Positions 8,001 to 16,701 of a stretch of DNA of 38,908 nucleotides are shown here, piece by piece. The notes under the pieces are model-generated. The model saw only the letters and a program-made list of their open reading frames with translations, was not told where the DNA came from and did no database searches. Made by a program: the position numbers and the translations under genes. How positions within the stretch are numbered: position 1 is the stretch's first letter; every line of letters starts with the position of its first letter. This DNA comes from Erythrobacteraceae bacterium CCH12-C2 (GTDB lineage: Bacteria; Pseudomonadota; Alphaproteobacteria; Sphingomonadales; Sphingomonadaceae), in contig LSKF01000037.1 in NCBI GenBank assembly GCA_001556995.1, forward strand, positions 1 through 38,908, in the 5' to 3' direction.

Positions 8001-9050
8001 ATGGTTAATAGGCCCGAAACCCTTGCGGACCAGATCATGGCGCAAGCGCTGAACCTCGGCTTTGCGGTGTGCGGTTTTACCTCGGCGGGCGAAGACCCGG
8101 TGCGCTCTGCGCGGCTGGAAGAATGGCTGGGCGAGGGGCATCATGGGTCGATGGAATGGATGGCGACGCGGCTCGACCATCGCCGCTCGCCGCAGGGGCT
8201 GTGGCCGGAGGCGAAGAGCGTCATCGCATTGGGGATGAGCTATGCCCCGGCGCTTGACCCGTTGGTGCTGGAGGGTTCGGACACTCACGCCCGCATCTCG
8301 GTGTATGCGCAAGGCAAGGATTACCACGATGTGGTGAAGAAGCGGCTGAAGGCGCTTGCCCGCTGGCTGGTGGAGACGGTGCCGGGGGCTGAGGTGAAGG
8401 TCTTCGTCGATACCGCCCCGGTGATGGAAAAGCCGCTGGGCGAGGCGGCAGGCATCGGGTGGCAGGGCAAGCACACCAACATGGTGAGCCCCACCCACGG
8501 CAGCTGGCTGTTTCTGGGGGCGATTTACACCACGCTCGACCTCGCCCCCGCCGCGCCGCACCGCGACCAGTGCGGATCGTGCCGCGCCTGTCTCGAATCC
8601 TGCCCGACCGATGCCTTCCCCGCGCCTTACAGACTTGATGCGCGGCGCTGCATTTCCTATCTCACCATCGAGCACAAGGGGCCGGTGCCTGAGGAACTCC
8701 GCCCGCTGCTGGGCAACCGCATCTATGGCTGCGACGATTGCCTCGCCGTGTGCCCGTGGAACAAGTTTGCCAGCGCCGCACAGGCGATCCGCGAATTCCT
8801 CCCCCGCGCAGAACTGGTCGCGCCGCGCCTCGCTGAGCTGTTGGCGCTCGATGATGCGGGGTTCCGGGCGCTGTTTTCAGGCTCGCCGATCAAGCGCATC
8901 GGGCGGGATCGGTTTGTGCGCAATTGCCTCTATGCGGCGGGCAATAGCGGGAACGCGGCGCTAATCACGCCGGTTGCGGCGTTAACCGACGATCCCGATC
9001 CTGCGGTGGCGGAAGCGGCGACGTGGGCGCTTGGAAAACTCAGCGCCTGA
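8001..9050 (+). CDS. queG: Epoxyqueuosine reductase
   Basis: Performs the last step of queuosine synthesis, reducing epoxyqueuosine in the wobble position of tRNAs with GUN anticodons. It is a cobalamin-dependent iron-sulfur enzyme of 349 residues, the normal length. Two [4Fe-4S] motifs are seen: [12 protein letters not shown] and [11 protein letters not shown]. The segments [18 protein letters not shown] and [12 protein letters not shown] are typical of the family. The last ~50 residues hold a short HEAT-like repeat ([20 protein letters not shown]). It is a single gene, divergent from the ABC exporter. Confidence 0.95.
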   Translation: MVNRPETLADQIMAQALNLGFAVCGFTSAGEDPVRSARLEEWLGEGHHGSMEWMATRLDHRRSPQGLWPEAKSVIALGMSYAPALDPLVLEGSDTHARISVYAQGKDYHDVVKKRLKALARWLVETVPGAEVKVFVDTAPVMEKPLGEAAGIGWQGKHTNMVSPTHGSWLFLGAIYTTLDLAPAAPHRDQCGSCRACLESCPTDAFPAPYRLDARRCISYLTIEHKGPVPEELRPLLGNRIYGCDDCLAVCPWNKFASAAQAIREFLPRAELVAPRLAELLALDDAGFRALFSGSPIKRIGRDRFVRNCLYAAGNSGNAALITPVAALTDDPDPAVAEAATWALGKLSA

Positions 9051-9054
9051 TCCA

Positions 9055-9144
9055 CCCTCCCCGGCGGGGAGGGGTCGGGGGTGGGGGCTCCCACGTCAGC
9101 GGGCGTCGAACCCCCATCCCCAACCCCTTCCCCAAGGGGAAGGG
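9055..9144. repeat. Composite GC-rich inverted repeat between convergent genes
   Basis: Three nested palindromes fill the gap between queG and the reductase. CCCTCCCC/GGGGAGGG (9055-9062 and 9066-9073) forms one hairpin. CCCTTCCC/GGGAAGGG near 9125-9144 forms a second. The G-rich tract about 9071-9088 pairs with the C-rich tract about 9110-9127 to form a third. Such elements are common between convergent genes in these genomes and could act as bidirectional terminators, though long T-runs are missing. Confidence 0.65.
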
Positions 9145-9149
9145 ACTCT

Positions 9150-10397
9150 TTAAAGCAAATCCTTGAGCGCCACCTCAGGGTCAGACAGCAGCGCAGGATC
9201 AATCCGTCCCACCCCGCTTTCCAGCAGCTTGCGGCCCTGCACATAGTCCTTCATCGTTCCCACGCAGTCGAAGGCGATGGGCTTGCCGCCCTTCAAATAC
9301 ACCACGGTGAATTTGCGCGATGCCGGATCGCCGCGCAGCACCGTCTGATCAAAGCCGAGGCTGAGGCCGGCGGTCTGCAGCTTGAGGTCATACTGGTTCG
9401 ACCAGAACCACGGCAGCGCGTGATAGGGCTCCTTCTCCCCCAAGATCGCCTTAGCCACGGTGTTCGCCATGTCGTGCGCGTTCTGGACCGATTCGAGCCG
9501 GATCACGGCATGATCGGCAAAGGGGTTCGCATGCGCGGCGCAATCGCCGATAGCATAGACATCATCCAACGTCGTGCGACAGCAGAAGTCGACATCGACC
9601 CCGTTGGAACCCGCCGCGCCTGCCGCGATCAGCGGCGCGACCGCAGGGACGATCCCGATGCCGACCACCACCAGGTCGCAAGGCACGTCCTCGCCATTAT
9701 CGAGGCGGACGCCCGTCACCCGGCCCTCAGCCTCGCCCAGCACGGCATGGACACCGGTGCTTAGGCGCAGATCGACGCCTTGGCGGCGATGTTCCTCGGC
9801 GTAGAAGGCCGATAGCTCCTCCCCCGCCACCCGCGCCAGCAGGCGGGGGAGCATTTCGACCAGCGTGACCTCGCAGCCAAGCTTGCGCAGCACCGCCGCC
9901 GCCTCGAGCCCGATATAGCCGCCGCCGATCACCACGGCCCGCTTCGCACCATCCGCCAGAGCTTGCATCATCGCATCGGCATCGGCCTTGTCGCGCACAT
10001 AGAACACGCCCGGCAACACAGCCCCCGGCACCGGCAGCCGCCGCGGATCGCCCCCGCCGGACCAGATTAGCTTGCGATAGGTCACTTCACCGCCATCGCT
10101 CAGCGTCAGCCGATGCTTGGCCGCATCAATCGCGGTGACCGCTGCGCCTAGCCGCAGGGTAATGTCCTTCTCAGCCCAGAACTTCTCGGGCCGGATCATA
10201 ATCCGCTCGAACCCCTTGTCCCCGGCGAGATATTCCTTCGACAGCGGCGGGCGTTCATAGGGCGGGGCGTCATCGCGCCCGATCATCAGGATCGAACCCT
10301 CGTGCCCATGCTGGCGCAAGGCAATCGCCGCCTGCGCCCCGCCGTGGCCGGTGCCGACAATCACGACGTCCGCGTGCTGATGCGTGGCTGTGTCCAT
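9150..10397 (-). CDS. NAD(P)/FAD-dependent ferredoxin reductase (putidaredoxin reductase type)
   Basis: Transfers electrons from NAD(P)H through FAD to a small ferredoxin, commonly for P450s or Rieske oxygenases. The chosen ATG at 10397 has AGGGA six bases upstream and gives 415 residues; a TTG start at 10421 is less likely. The FAD-binding GTGHGG is at residues 15-20. The segment [13 protein letters not shown] is diagnostic of the CamA/rubredoxin-reductase family. The NAD-binding [13 protein letters not shown] is near residue 155, and DVYAIGDCA is the second FAD motif. The C-terminal reductase domain is complete. It is the only redox-partner candidate here for the CYP153-like P450, but is 3.6 kb away. 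Confidence 0.9.
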   Translation of the reverse strand: MDTATHQHADVVIVGTGHGGAQAAIALRQHGHEGSILMIGRDDAPPYERPPLSKEYLAGDKGFERIMIRPEKFWAEKDITLRLGAAVTAIDAAKHRLTLSDGGEVTYRKLIWSGGGDPRRLPVPGAVLPGVFYVRDKADADAMMQALADGAKRAVVIGGGYIGLEAAAVLRKLGCEVTLVEMLPRLLARVAGEELSAFYAEEHRRQGVDLRLSTGVHAVLGEAEGRVTGVRLDNGEDVPCDLVVVGIGIVPAVAPLIAAGAAGSNGVDVDFCCRTTLDDVYAIGDCAAHANPFADHAVIRLESVQNAHDMANTVAKAILGEKEPYHALPWFWSNQYDLKLQTAGLSLGFDQTVLRGDPASRKFTVVYLKGGKPIAFDCVGTMKDYVQGRKLLESGVGRIDPALLSDPEVALKDLL

Positions 10398-10475
10398 GAC
10401 GTCCCTATGCTCTAGCGCCAATCAGGCGCGTTGACTTGCCGCAAACACGCGGCCCGTCAACCTAGTGGTTTTGGG

Positions 10476-10607
10476 GCAGACCACCCACCCCGCCTCCCCA
10501 CCCGGCCACCAATGATACCATCAGGCTATGGTGGCCGCCGTCCGGGGGAAGCATTCCCCCGGAATCCTTCCTGAACCCGAACGCGGGAGGCGGGGAGGGA
10601 GGTCTGC
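10476..10607. mobile_element. 132-bp palindromic element with 23-bp terminal inverted repeats (MITE/REP-like)
   Basis: The 327-base gap between the reductase and yajC holds this element. Its ends, 10476-10498 and 10585-10607, are inverted repeats matching at 21 of 23 positions, both starting GCAGACC when read inward. Inside are GGCCACCA/TGGTGGCC (10504-10511 and 10529-10536) and a perfect 10-bp hairpin, TCCGGGGGAA-GCA-TTCCCCCGGA (10541-10563). Bases 1-58 of the window are an inverted partial copy. I see no target-site duplication and no transposase. An antisense reading frame runs through it but is probably not a gene. Confidence 0.7.
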
Positions 10608-10724
10608 GCCACCGAAGGTGGCCCAAAGATTGCCGCGCGCTTGCATTGCTGCTAGGCGCGCCCACTTGAACGGCTAGGGGCCAATGCCTCAGCATATCAC
10701 TCGGGATCCTGACGGGCTTTACCT

Positions 10725-11051
10725 ATGACATTCGACCTTCTCGCCGCCGCTGCCGGAGCCGGTGCTGCGCCGCCGGCCTGGATCAACTTCCTGCCGATTA
10801 TCGGCATGATCGCGATCTTCTGGTTTCTTATCATCCGCCCGCAGATGAAGCGCCAGAAGGAACACCAGCAAAAGGTCGCTGGCATGAAAAAGGGCGATCA
10901 GGTCGTCACCGCAGGCGGCCTTGTCGGCAAGGTGGTCAAGGTGGATGATATCTATGTCGAGCTCGACCTTGGCACCAACGTGCGGGTCAAGGCGATCAAG
11001 GCCACCATCGGCGACATTATCCCGCCGGGTGGTACGCCCGCGAACGACTGA
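10725..11051 (+). CDS. yajC: Preprotein translocase subunit YajC
   Basis: A 108-residue inner-membrane accessory subunit of the SecDF-YajC complex. It has one membrane segment (about residues 20-40, INFLPIIGMIAIFWFLIIRPQMKR split by the typical FLIIRPQMKRQKE junction). A cytoplasmic domain with KGDQVVTAGGLVGKV follows. It opens the yajC-secD-secF operon, 54 bases ahead of secD. Confidence 0.95.
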   Translation: MTFDLLAAAAGAGAAPPAWINFLPIIGMIAIFWFLIIRPQMKRQKEHQQKVAGMKKGDQVVTAGGLVGKVVKVDDIYVELDLGTNVRVKAIKATIGDIIPPGGTPAND

Positions 11052-11105
11052 GCCGGTCCCTGACCGCAGCCGCCTGATCCCTTTGCGCGTGAAAGCCTGA
11101 CGAGA

Positions 11106-12704
11106 ATGCTCGAATTCCCCCTTTGGAAAAAGCTCTGGCTGTGGAGCCTGACGCTGGCCGCATCGCTGCTGGCGTTGCCTTCATTGTTCAATGTGACGGG
11201 GCTCGATTGGCCCGCGTCTCTGCCCAATCCGCAGGTCAATCTGGGGCTCGACCTTGCCGGCGGCTCGCACCTGCTGCTCGAAGCCAAGGCCGATGATGTC
11301 CGCGCCCAACGCCTCACCAACATGGAAGAGACTGTCCGCCAGCTGATGCGCGATGCCAAGCCGCGTATCCGCATCGGCGATGTCTCGACTGCTGATGGCA
11401 CGCTCTCCTTCATCCTCGAAAGCCCGGCCGATATTGACCGTGCACGCGGGCTGATCGAGCCGGTGATGCAGGGGCAGACCACGACGCGCGAATGGGATCT
11501 GGCGGTGGTCGATGGCCAGCGCATGGTGCTCTCGCAGACCGACGCGGGGGTCAATCAGGCGATCGACGATGCGATGGACAGCGCCACCGAAGTCGTGCGC
11601 CGCCGCATCGACGAGCTCGGCACGCGCGAGCCGACCATCATTCGCCAGGGCGACACCCGGATCGTGGTGCAGGTGCCGGGTCTGCAAGACCCCGAGGCGC
11701 TGAAGAACCTGGTGGGCCAGACCGCGAAGCTCGAGTTCAAGCTGGTGGATTTGAACGCCCTGCCAGAAAACGTGCAGGCCGGGATTGCGCCTGCGGGAAG
11801 CGAAATCTTCCCTTATGCCCCCGGCACCCCGCAAGAGGGCCAGTTCGAGGCCGTGCGGCGGCTTGGCGGGATTCGCGGCGACAGCCTGACCGGCGCACAG
11901 GCCGGGGTTGATCCGCAGACCAACCAGAACATCGTCAACATCTCCTTCGATGCGCAGGGTGGGGCGAAGTTCGCCGACCTCACCACGAAGAACGTGGGCA
12001 AGCCCTTTGCGATCATCCTTGATGGGCAAGTGCTCTCGTCCCCGAATATCAACGAGCCGATCATCGGTGGCCGGGCGCAGATTGCGGGTAGCTTTACGCC
12101 GGAAAGCGCCAACAACCTCGCGATTTCGCTGCGTTCCGGCGCGCTGCCGGTGGATCTGACGGTGGTTGAGGAACGCACGGTCGGACCTGACCTTGGTGCG
12201 GATTCGATCCGCAAGGGGCTGCTCGCCATGGCGATCGGCAGCATCGCGGTGATCGCGTTGATGATTGCAACCTATGGCCGGTTCGGGGTCTATGCGTGCG
12301 TGGCGCTGGTGTTCAACGTGCTGATGCTGCTCGGCCTTATGGCGCTGGGCAATTTCACCCTGACCCTGCCGGGGATCGCCGGTTTCGTGATCACCATCGG
12401 CGCGGCGGTCGATGCCAACGTGCTCATCAACGAACGCATCCGTGAAGAACGCGCGCGCGGGCGCAAGGTGATCGCGGCGGTCGAGACCGGCTACAAGGAA
12501 GCGGGCCGGGCGATCTACGACGCCAACTTCACCAACTTCATCGCCGGGGTCGCGCTGTTCGCCTTCGGCTCCGGCCCGGTCAAGGGCTTCGCGGTGGTGC
12601 TGGTGGTGGGCCTGTTCACCTCGGTGTTCACCGGCGTCACCCTGACCCGCATGTTCGTTGCCGGATGGCTGCGCAAGGCGCGCCCCAGTGATATCACGAT
12701 CTGA
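11106..12704 (+). CDS. secD: Protein translocase subunit SecD
   Basis: A 532-residue inner-membrane protein that uses the proton motive force to help finish protein export by SecYEG. It has an N-terminal membrane segment and a large periplasmic region (about residues 35-355) with LGLDLAGGSHLLLE near its start. Five C-terminal segments include the conserved GAAVDANVLINERIREE stretch. The length is typical of the family. The stop is 15 bases before secF, in one operon with yajC. Confidence 0.96.
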   Translation: MLEFPLWKKLWLWSLTLAASLLALPSLFNVTGLDWPASLPNPQVNLGLDLAGGSHLLLEAKADDVRAQRLTNMEETVRQLMRDAKPRIRIGDVSTADGTLSFILESPADIDRARGLIEPVMQGQTTTREWDLAVVDGQRMVLSQTDAGVNQAIDDAMDSATEVVRRRIDELGTREPTIIRQGDTRIVVQVPGLQDPEALKNLVGQTAKLEFKLVDLNALPENVQAGIAPAGSEIFPYAPGTPQEGQFEAVRRLGGIRGDSLTGAQAGVDPQTNQNIVNISFDAQGGAKFADLTTKNVGKPFAIILDGQVLSSPNINEPIIGGRAQIAGSFTPESANNLAISLRSGALPVDLTVVEERTVGPDLGADSIRKGLLAMAIGSIAVIALMIATYGRFGVYACVALVFNVLMLLGLMALGNFTLTLPGIAGFVITIGAAVDANVLINERIREERARGRKVIAAVETGYKEAGRAIYDANFTNFIAGVALFAFGSGPVKGFAVVLVVGLFTSVFTGVTLTRMFVAGWLRKARPSDITI

Positions 12705-12719
12705 GAGGACGCTAGGCCC

Positions 12720-13697
12720 ATGAAACTCCTGAAGCTCGTCCCTGACAATACCAACATCAAGTTTCTGAAACTGCGCATTCCGTTCTTTGTGCTGAGCCTC
12801 GTGCTGATCCTCGGCAGCTGGACGGCGGTGGCGGTGAATGGCCTCAATTTCGGGGTCGATTTTGCCGGCGGTCAGGAAGTGCGCATGACCTTTGAACAGC
12901 GCAAAACCGCGCCGATCGCGAGCTTGCGCGAGCTGGTCGGCGAGCTTGGCTATGGCGAGCCGGTGGTGCAGGAATTTGGCGCGCCCAACCAGGTCTCGGT
13001 CCGTGTTGCTTTGCCCGATGGGGCGGAAGATACGCCGGGTGCCGCCACCGCGATCGGGGCCAAGGTGATCGCTGAGATCGTCAAAGAATACCCCGACGCG
13101 CGGACGGACGGCAATGACACCGTTTCAGGCAAGGTCGCGGGCGAGTTCCGCAATCAGGCGATCCTTGCGCTGCTGGCCGCAATGGCGGCGGTTTCGCTTT
13201 ACATCTGGGTGCGGTTCGAATGGCAGTTCGGCGTCGGCGCGATGTTCGCGCTGGTGCATGACGTGTCGGTGACCGTGGGCCTGTTTGCGATTACGCAGAT
13301 GGAGTTCAGCCTGCAGATCGTCGCGGCTATCCTCGCGATCATCGGCTATTCGCTGAACGACACCATCGTGGTCTATGACCGTATCCGCGAAAACCTGAAG
13401 AAGTTCCGCAAGATGCCGCTGGCCGAGCTGCTCGACCTGTCGGTCAACGAGACGCTTGCGCGCACCGTGATGACCTCGCTGACGCTGTTCGTGGCGCTGA
13501 TCCCGCTGCTGCTTTTCGGCCCGCCAAGCCTGTTCGGCATGGTGGCGGCGATCACGGTCGGCCTGTTCATCGGCACCTATTCGAGCGTCTATATGGCGGG
13601 GCCGCTGCTGATCTGGATGGGGGTGACCTCGAACAGCTTCGTGCCGCAGGAAAACGCGATGGACCGGCAGGAAAAGATCGCCCGCGGGGAAGTGTGA
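12720..13697 (+). CDS. secF: Protein translocase subunit SecF
   Basis: A 325-residue partner of SecD. The family signature GVDFAGGQEV follows the first membrane segment (about residues 20-38), and LNDTIVVYDRIREN lies in the later transmembrane block. The C-terminal tail is short and charged. GAGAGG-like sequence precedes the ATG. Its stop is 7 bases from that of the convergent glycosyltransferase gene. Confidence 0.96.
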   Translation: MKLLKLVPDNTNIKFLKLRIPFFVLSLVLILGSWTAVAVNGLNFGVDFAGGQEVRMTFEQRKTAPIASLRELVGELGYGEPVVQEFGAPNQVSVRVALPDGAEDTPGAATAIGAKVIAEIVKEYPDARTDGNDTVSGKVAGEFRNQAILALLAAMAAVSLYIWVRFEWQFGVGAMFALVHDVSVTVGLFAITQMEFSLQIVAAILAIIGYSLNDTIVVYDRIRENLKKFRKMPLAELLDLSVNETLARTVMTSLTLFVALIPLLLFGPPSLFGMVAAITVGLFIGTYSSVYMAGPLLIWMGVTSNSFVPQENAMDRQEKIARGEV

Positions 13698-13704
13698 TCC
13701 GCGC

Positions 13705-14898
13705 TTAGGTGGCGACCAGTCGCTCATAATGCGCGGCGAGGGCCGCTGCATTGGCGTCCCAGCTGAAGCCGTCGGTCAGCGCTGCCACTGCCTCGCGCGG
13801 TGGCGGGTTTGCGAGGATTGCATTGACCCCGGCGGCGACCGCCTCGGGCGTGCGCTCCACCAAGCGCCCGGCCGTCTCGCAATTGATCAACTCGCGCGCC
13901 CCGCCGACATCGCAGGTCACCACCGGCGTCCCGCAGGCGAGCGCCTCGACCCACGCGTTGGCGAGGCCCTCGCTCGCTGTGGGCAACACCATCACGTCCG
14001 CCGCCGAAAGGATCAGCGGCATCAGATCATGATCGATCGATCCGGCGAAGTGCACCCGCTCGGCCACGCCCTCGGAGGCCGCCAGCGCGCGCAAGGTGGC
14101 CTCGTCCTCGCCCTTGCCGATCAGCACCAGCCGCGCATTGGGGATGGCTCGCAGCGCCATGATCGCAATCCCCTGACCCTTGCGCGCAATCAACGCGCCG
14201 ACACAGGCGAGGAGCGGCGCGTTGTCGGGCATGGCAAAGCCCAGCTCGCGGCTCAGCTGGCTGCGCAATTGCTGATGGTCGAAGGGGCGGAAACGGTCGC
14301 GATCAAGCCCGGTATAGTGCACCGTGATCTTCTCCGCATCCATCCCCATCGCCGCCATCTGCCCCGCAAGCTCGCGGCTCACCGCGAGGAGGCCGGTGGC
14401 AGCGGCGGCGGCATCCAGCATCTGGCGGCGGGCAAAATCCTGCGCGCCCCAGTAACTAATGTCAGCCCCGCGCGCCTTGATCGACAGCGGCAGGCCCATG
14501 CCTCGCGCGATGGTGGCGGCAGCGGGACCATCGGGGAAGGAGAACTGCGCGTCGACGACGTCGATGGGGCTCTCGGCATGGATGCGCTGCACCAGCGGCA
14601 GCACCGCGCGGGCAATCGCCGCCGCATTGCGGCGCGCGCCGATGCGCGGGATCAGGGTGAAATGCGGGCGGTGGACGGTAACTCCGCATTCGACCGCCTC
14701 GGCGGGCAGATCGGCCAGCGGGCGATAGCGCCCCAGTGCCAGCGGCGGCAGGCCGATGGGACTGACCACCGTCACCCGCCAATCCCCGCGCTTCGCCAGC
14801 GCCTCCATCGAACGCGCCACGAACGTCCCGAAGCGCGGGTTCACCGCATTGGGATAGAGCGTCGACAGGGCGAGCACGTGCTTCACGCCGGGGGCCAT
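13705..14898 (-). CDS. Glycosyltransferase family 4 (GT-B fold)
   Basis: A 397-residue retaining glycosyltransferase. The N-terminal domain begins HVLALSTLYPNAVNPRFGTFV. The C-terminal nucleotide-sugar domain contains the EX7E motif in EGLANAWVEALACGTPVV, as in WcaL/PimB-type enzymes. Donor and acceptor are unknown; a role in exopolysaccharide or glycolipid synthesis is likely. It lies 13 bases downstream of the XRE-type regulator on the same strand, so the two are probably cotranscribed. Confidence 0.87.
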   Translation of the reverse strand: MAPGVKHVLALSTLYPNAVNPRFGTFVARSMEALAKRGDWRVTVVSPIGLPPLALGRYRPLADLPAEAVECGVTVHRPHFTLIPRIGARRNAAAIARAVLPLVQRIHAESPIDVVDAQFSFPDGPAAATIARGMGLPLSIKARGADISYWGAQDFARRQMLDAAAAATGLLAVSRELAGQMAAMGMDAEKITVHYTGLDRDRFRPFDHQQLRSQLSRELGFAMPDNAPLLACVGALIARKGQGIAIMALRAIPNARLVLIGKGEDEATLRALAASEGVAERVHFAGSIDHDLMPLILSAADVMVLPTASEGLANAWVEALACGTPVVTCDVGGARELINCETAGRLVERTPEAVAAGVNAILANPPPREAVAALTDGFSWDANAAALAAHYERLVAT

Positions 14899-14911
14899 AG
14901 CGCCGCGCAGG

Positions 14912-15505
14912 TTAAAGCGGCCTGACCAGCATCATGGCGACCGCAATCCACGCCGGATTATCGACCACCACCTGCTTCTGCCCGGCACCCGGCGGCAGCA
15001 GGCCGACAAGGCTCCCGCGCCGGTCGATCAGCCGCCCGAAGGCAAACCGTCCGCCGGGGCGGGGGACGAGGCAATCGCGGTTGATGGCGCGGGTGATCGC
15101 GGCTGGGTCTGCGCCCGGATCGAAGGGTTGCAGCCACACGAGGTCGCCGGGGCGATATTCGCCGATGCTGGCGGTGACGCTCAGCACCACCGGGGCGGGC
15201 GCATCCGGGGTGGCGGCCAGATCGCTCGGCAGCACCGCGTCGCGCGGGGCGGCGAGGGCTTCGGGGCCGGTGGCGGTGAGGTCGGCAACGATCCGCGCAG
15301 GCGCGGCGGCCTCCGCGCGCATCAGGCTGGCGGGCTCGACCCCGAGCGCTGTGGCAATGCGGTTCATCCAGGTGAGCGAGAGCTGGCGCATCCCCGTCTC
15401 CAGCCGCCCGATGGTCTGGGCAGTGGTGGGCGGATCGCAGGCGGCGGCAAGATCGGCCAGCGTCAGGCCCTTGGCCTTGCGCAGATCGCGGATGCGGTTG
15501 GTCAT
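14912..15505 (-). CDS. XRE-family regulator with a degenerate S24-like C-terminal region
   Basis: A 197-residue protein. Residues 1-62 form a Cro/CI-type helix-turn-helix (IRDLRKAKGLTLADLAAACD, then TAQTIGRLETG as the recognition helix). The C-terminal half, with EYRPGDLVWLQPF and GRFAFGRLIDRRG, resembles the S24/LexA-like fold of CI-type repressors. I see no clear Ser/Lys self-cleavage dyad, so it is probably non-cleaving. It is divergent from the DUF6456 gene across a 126-base region with two inverted repeats, and sits 13 bases upstream of the GT4 gene. Confidence 0.75.
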   Translation of the reverse strand: MTNRIRDLRKAKGLTLADLAAACDPPTTAQTIGRLETGMRQLSLTWMNRIATALGVEPASLMRAEAAAPARIVADLTATGPEALAAPRDAVLPSDLAATPDAPAPVVLSVTASIGEYRPGDLVWLQPFDPGADPAAITRAINRDCLVPRPGGRFAFGRLIDRRGSLVGLLPPGAGQKQVVVDNPAWIAVAMMLVRPL

Positions 15506-15531
15506 ATCATGCCCTCAAGAAGCGTAGCGGT

Positions 15532-15571
15532 AGGGCGACGAGAACGCCCTCACGTTATAACCAGATTGGTT
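15532..15571. promoter_or_regulatory. Candidate operator region between the XRE regulator and the DUF6456 gene
   Basis: Two inverted repeats lie in the divergent gap: AGGGCG-7-CGCCCT (15532-15550) and AACCA-GAT-TGGTT (15559-15571). TTATAA at 15555-15560 is a possible -10 element. XRE regulators commonly bind such short dyads next to their own promoters. The assignment is inferred from position. Confidence 0.35.
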
Positions 15572-15631
15572 TCCTCTTTCCTACAGATGCGCCGCCTTGG
15601 CAAGTCTCCGCTGCAATCAAGCGGAGGAAAG

Positions 15632-16114
15632 ATGATGAAGCGCCACCTCGTCGAACGCGAACTCACCCCCGAAGGCCCGCGCCGCAGCCGCGCAACTGGC
15701 GGTCGTCGTCCGGTGCGCACAGTCACGGTCAATCTCGCCGAAAGCCCCCTGACATGGCTCCACGCGCGGGGGCACTTGTCGGACCGGCTGCGCGACGCAG
15801 GCGAGGCCCTACGCGCCGACTATGAGCGCGCGCAATTGCCCGCCAACATCACCATGCGCTGGGACCCGGTGCGGGTGAAGACCACCGGCGAGCGCGGCCT
15901 CGCCCCCACCGAACGCCAGATCGCCGCGCGCCAGCGCTTCGACGGCGCGATCCGCGCGGCGGGCAGGGGCCTGGAGGACATCCTGTGGCGCGTCGTCTGC
16001 GCGGGCGAGGCCTTGCCTGAGGCGGAGAAAACCCTTGGCTGGCCCGCGCGCAGCGGCAAGCTGGTGCTGAAAATTGCGTTGGAAAGGGTGGCGGATTTCT
16101 ACCGGATCGTATGA
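15632..16114 (+). CDS. DUF6456-domain protein
   Basis: A 160-residue conserved alphaproteobacterial protein of unknown function. From the ATG at 15632, GGAGG lies 4 bases upstream; a second ATG follows at 15635 with better spacing. A much longer open frame exists upstream, but it runs antisense through the XRE gene and is not believed. The conserved segment is ESPLTWLHARG to LPANITMRWDP (about residues 37-80), with a helical C-terminus. A basic N-terminus (RRSRATGGRRPVR) suggests nucleic-acid contact, which is inference. Its 3' end overlaps the convergent UDG-family gene by 16 bases. Confidence 0.75.
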   Translation: MMKRHLVERELTPEGPRRSRATGGRRPVRTVTVNLAESPLTWLHARGHLSDRLRDAGEALRADYERAQLPANITMRWDPVRVKTTGERGLAPTERQIAARQRFDGAIRAAGRGLEDILWRVVCAGEALPEAEKTLGWPARSGKLVLKIALERVADFYRIV

Positions 16115-16701
16115 CTGACCGCTTCGGCTACCAGTGCGCGCAGCGGTGGCAGCACCTCCGTTTCGAACCACGGATGCTGCGCCATCCACAGCCGCGCACG
16201 CCATGCCGGGTGGGGCAGGGCGACCACCGGGCCAAAAGCGCCGAAGCGCCGCACTCTCTCGGTCATCGGCAGGCGCTTTGCCTCGGGCAGGTAAGCGGCC
16301 TGCGCATAGGTGCCGACCAGCAGCGTCAACCGCGCAGGCGGCAGCAGTGCGAGGATGGGGCTGTGCCATTGCGGCGCGCATTCACGCCGGGGCGGAGCAT
16401 CGCCGCCTCCCGCCTTGCCGGGGTAGCAGAAGCCCATCGGCATCAGCGCGATCTTGGCCGGATCGTAAAAGGTCGGTTTGTCGAGCCCGAGCCACTCGCG
16501 CAGCCGGTCGCCGCTGTCATCGTCCCACGGGGTGCCGCTGGCGTGGACCTTCGACCCCGGCGCCTGCCCGATGATCAACAGGCGGCTGGTGGGGGAAAAC
16601 TGGACAATCGGGCGGGGGCCGAAAGGGAGGTGGGGTGCGCACAGGGTGCACCCGGCGATGGCGGCGTGGAGCCCAGCGGCGGCCTCGCCCGCAGCGCTCA
16701 C
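16099..16701 (-). CDS. Uracil-DNA glycosylase family protein (COG1573-like)
   Basis: A predicted base-excision repair enzyme of 200 residues. I place the start at GTG 16701, whose GTGA overlaps the stop of the ABC-F gene; the longer open frame upstream runs out of frame through that gene. LLIIGQAPGSKVHASG-PWDD is the N-terminal active-site motif and ALPHPAWR the C-terminal one. Cysteines occur as CTLC (C18, C21) and as a CX15C pair (FC...EC), the spacing of the [4Fe-4S] site in family-4-like glycosylases. Uracil-removing activity is not proven for this subgroup. Confidence 0.8.
   Translation of the reverse strand: MSAAGEAAAGLHAAIAGCTLCAPHLPFGPRPIVQFSPTSRLLIIGQAPGSKVHASGTPWDDDSGDRLREWLGLDKPTFYDPAKIALMPMGFCYPGKAGGGDAPPRRECAPQWHSPILALLPPARLTLLVGTYAQAAYLPEAKRLPMTERVRRFGAFGPVVALPHPAWRARLWMAQHPWFETEVLPPLRALVAEAVSHTIR

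Noticed and set aside
10462..10695. 77-codon minus-strand open frame across the palindromic element
   Set aside because: The frame is created by the repeat, with Gly/Pro-rich low-complexity translation. A similar frame would arise from the copy at bases 1-58.
13729..14925. 398-codon open frame antisense to the glycosyltransferase
   Set aside because: Shadow frame; the GT4 protein is intact and family-like.
15128..15631. Long N-terminal extension of the DUF6456 frame
   Set aside because: It runs antisense through the XRE gene, and a GGAGG site directly precedes the ATG at 15632.
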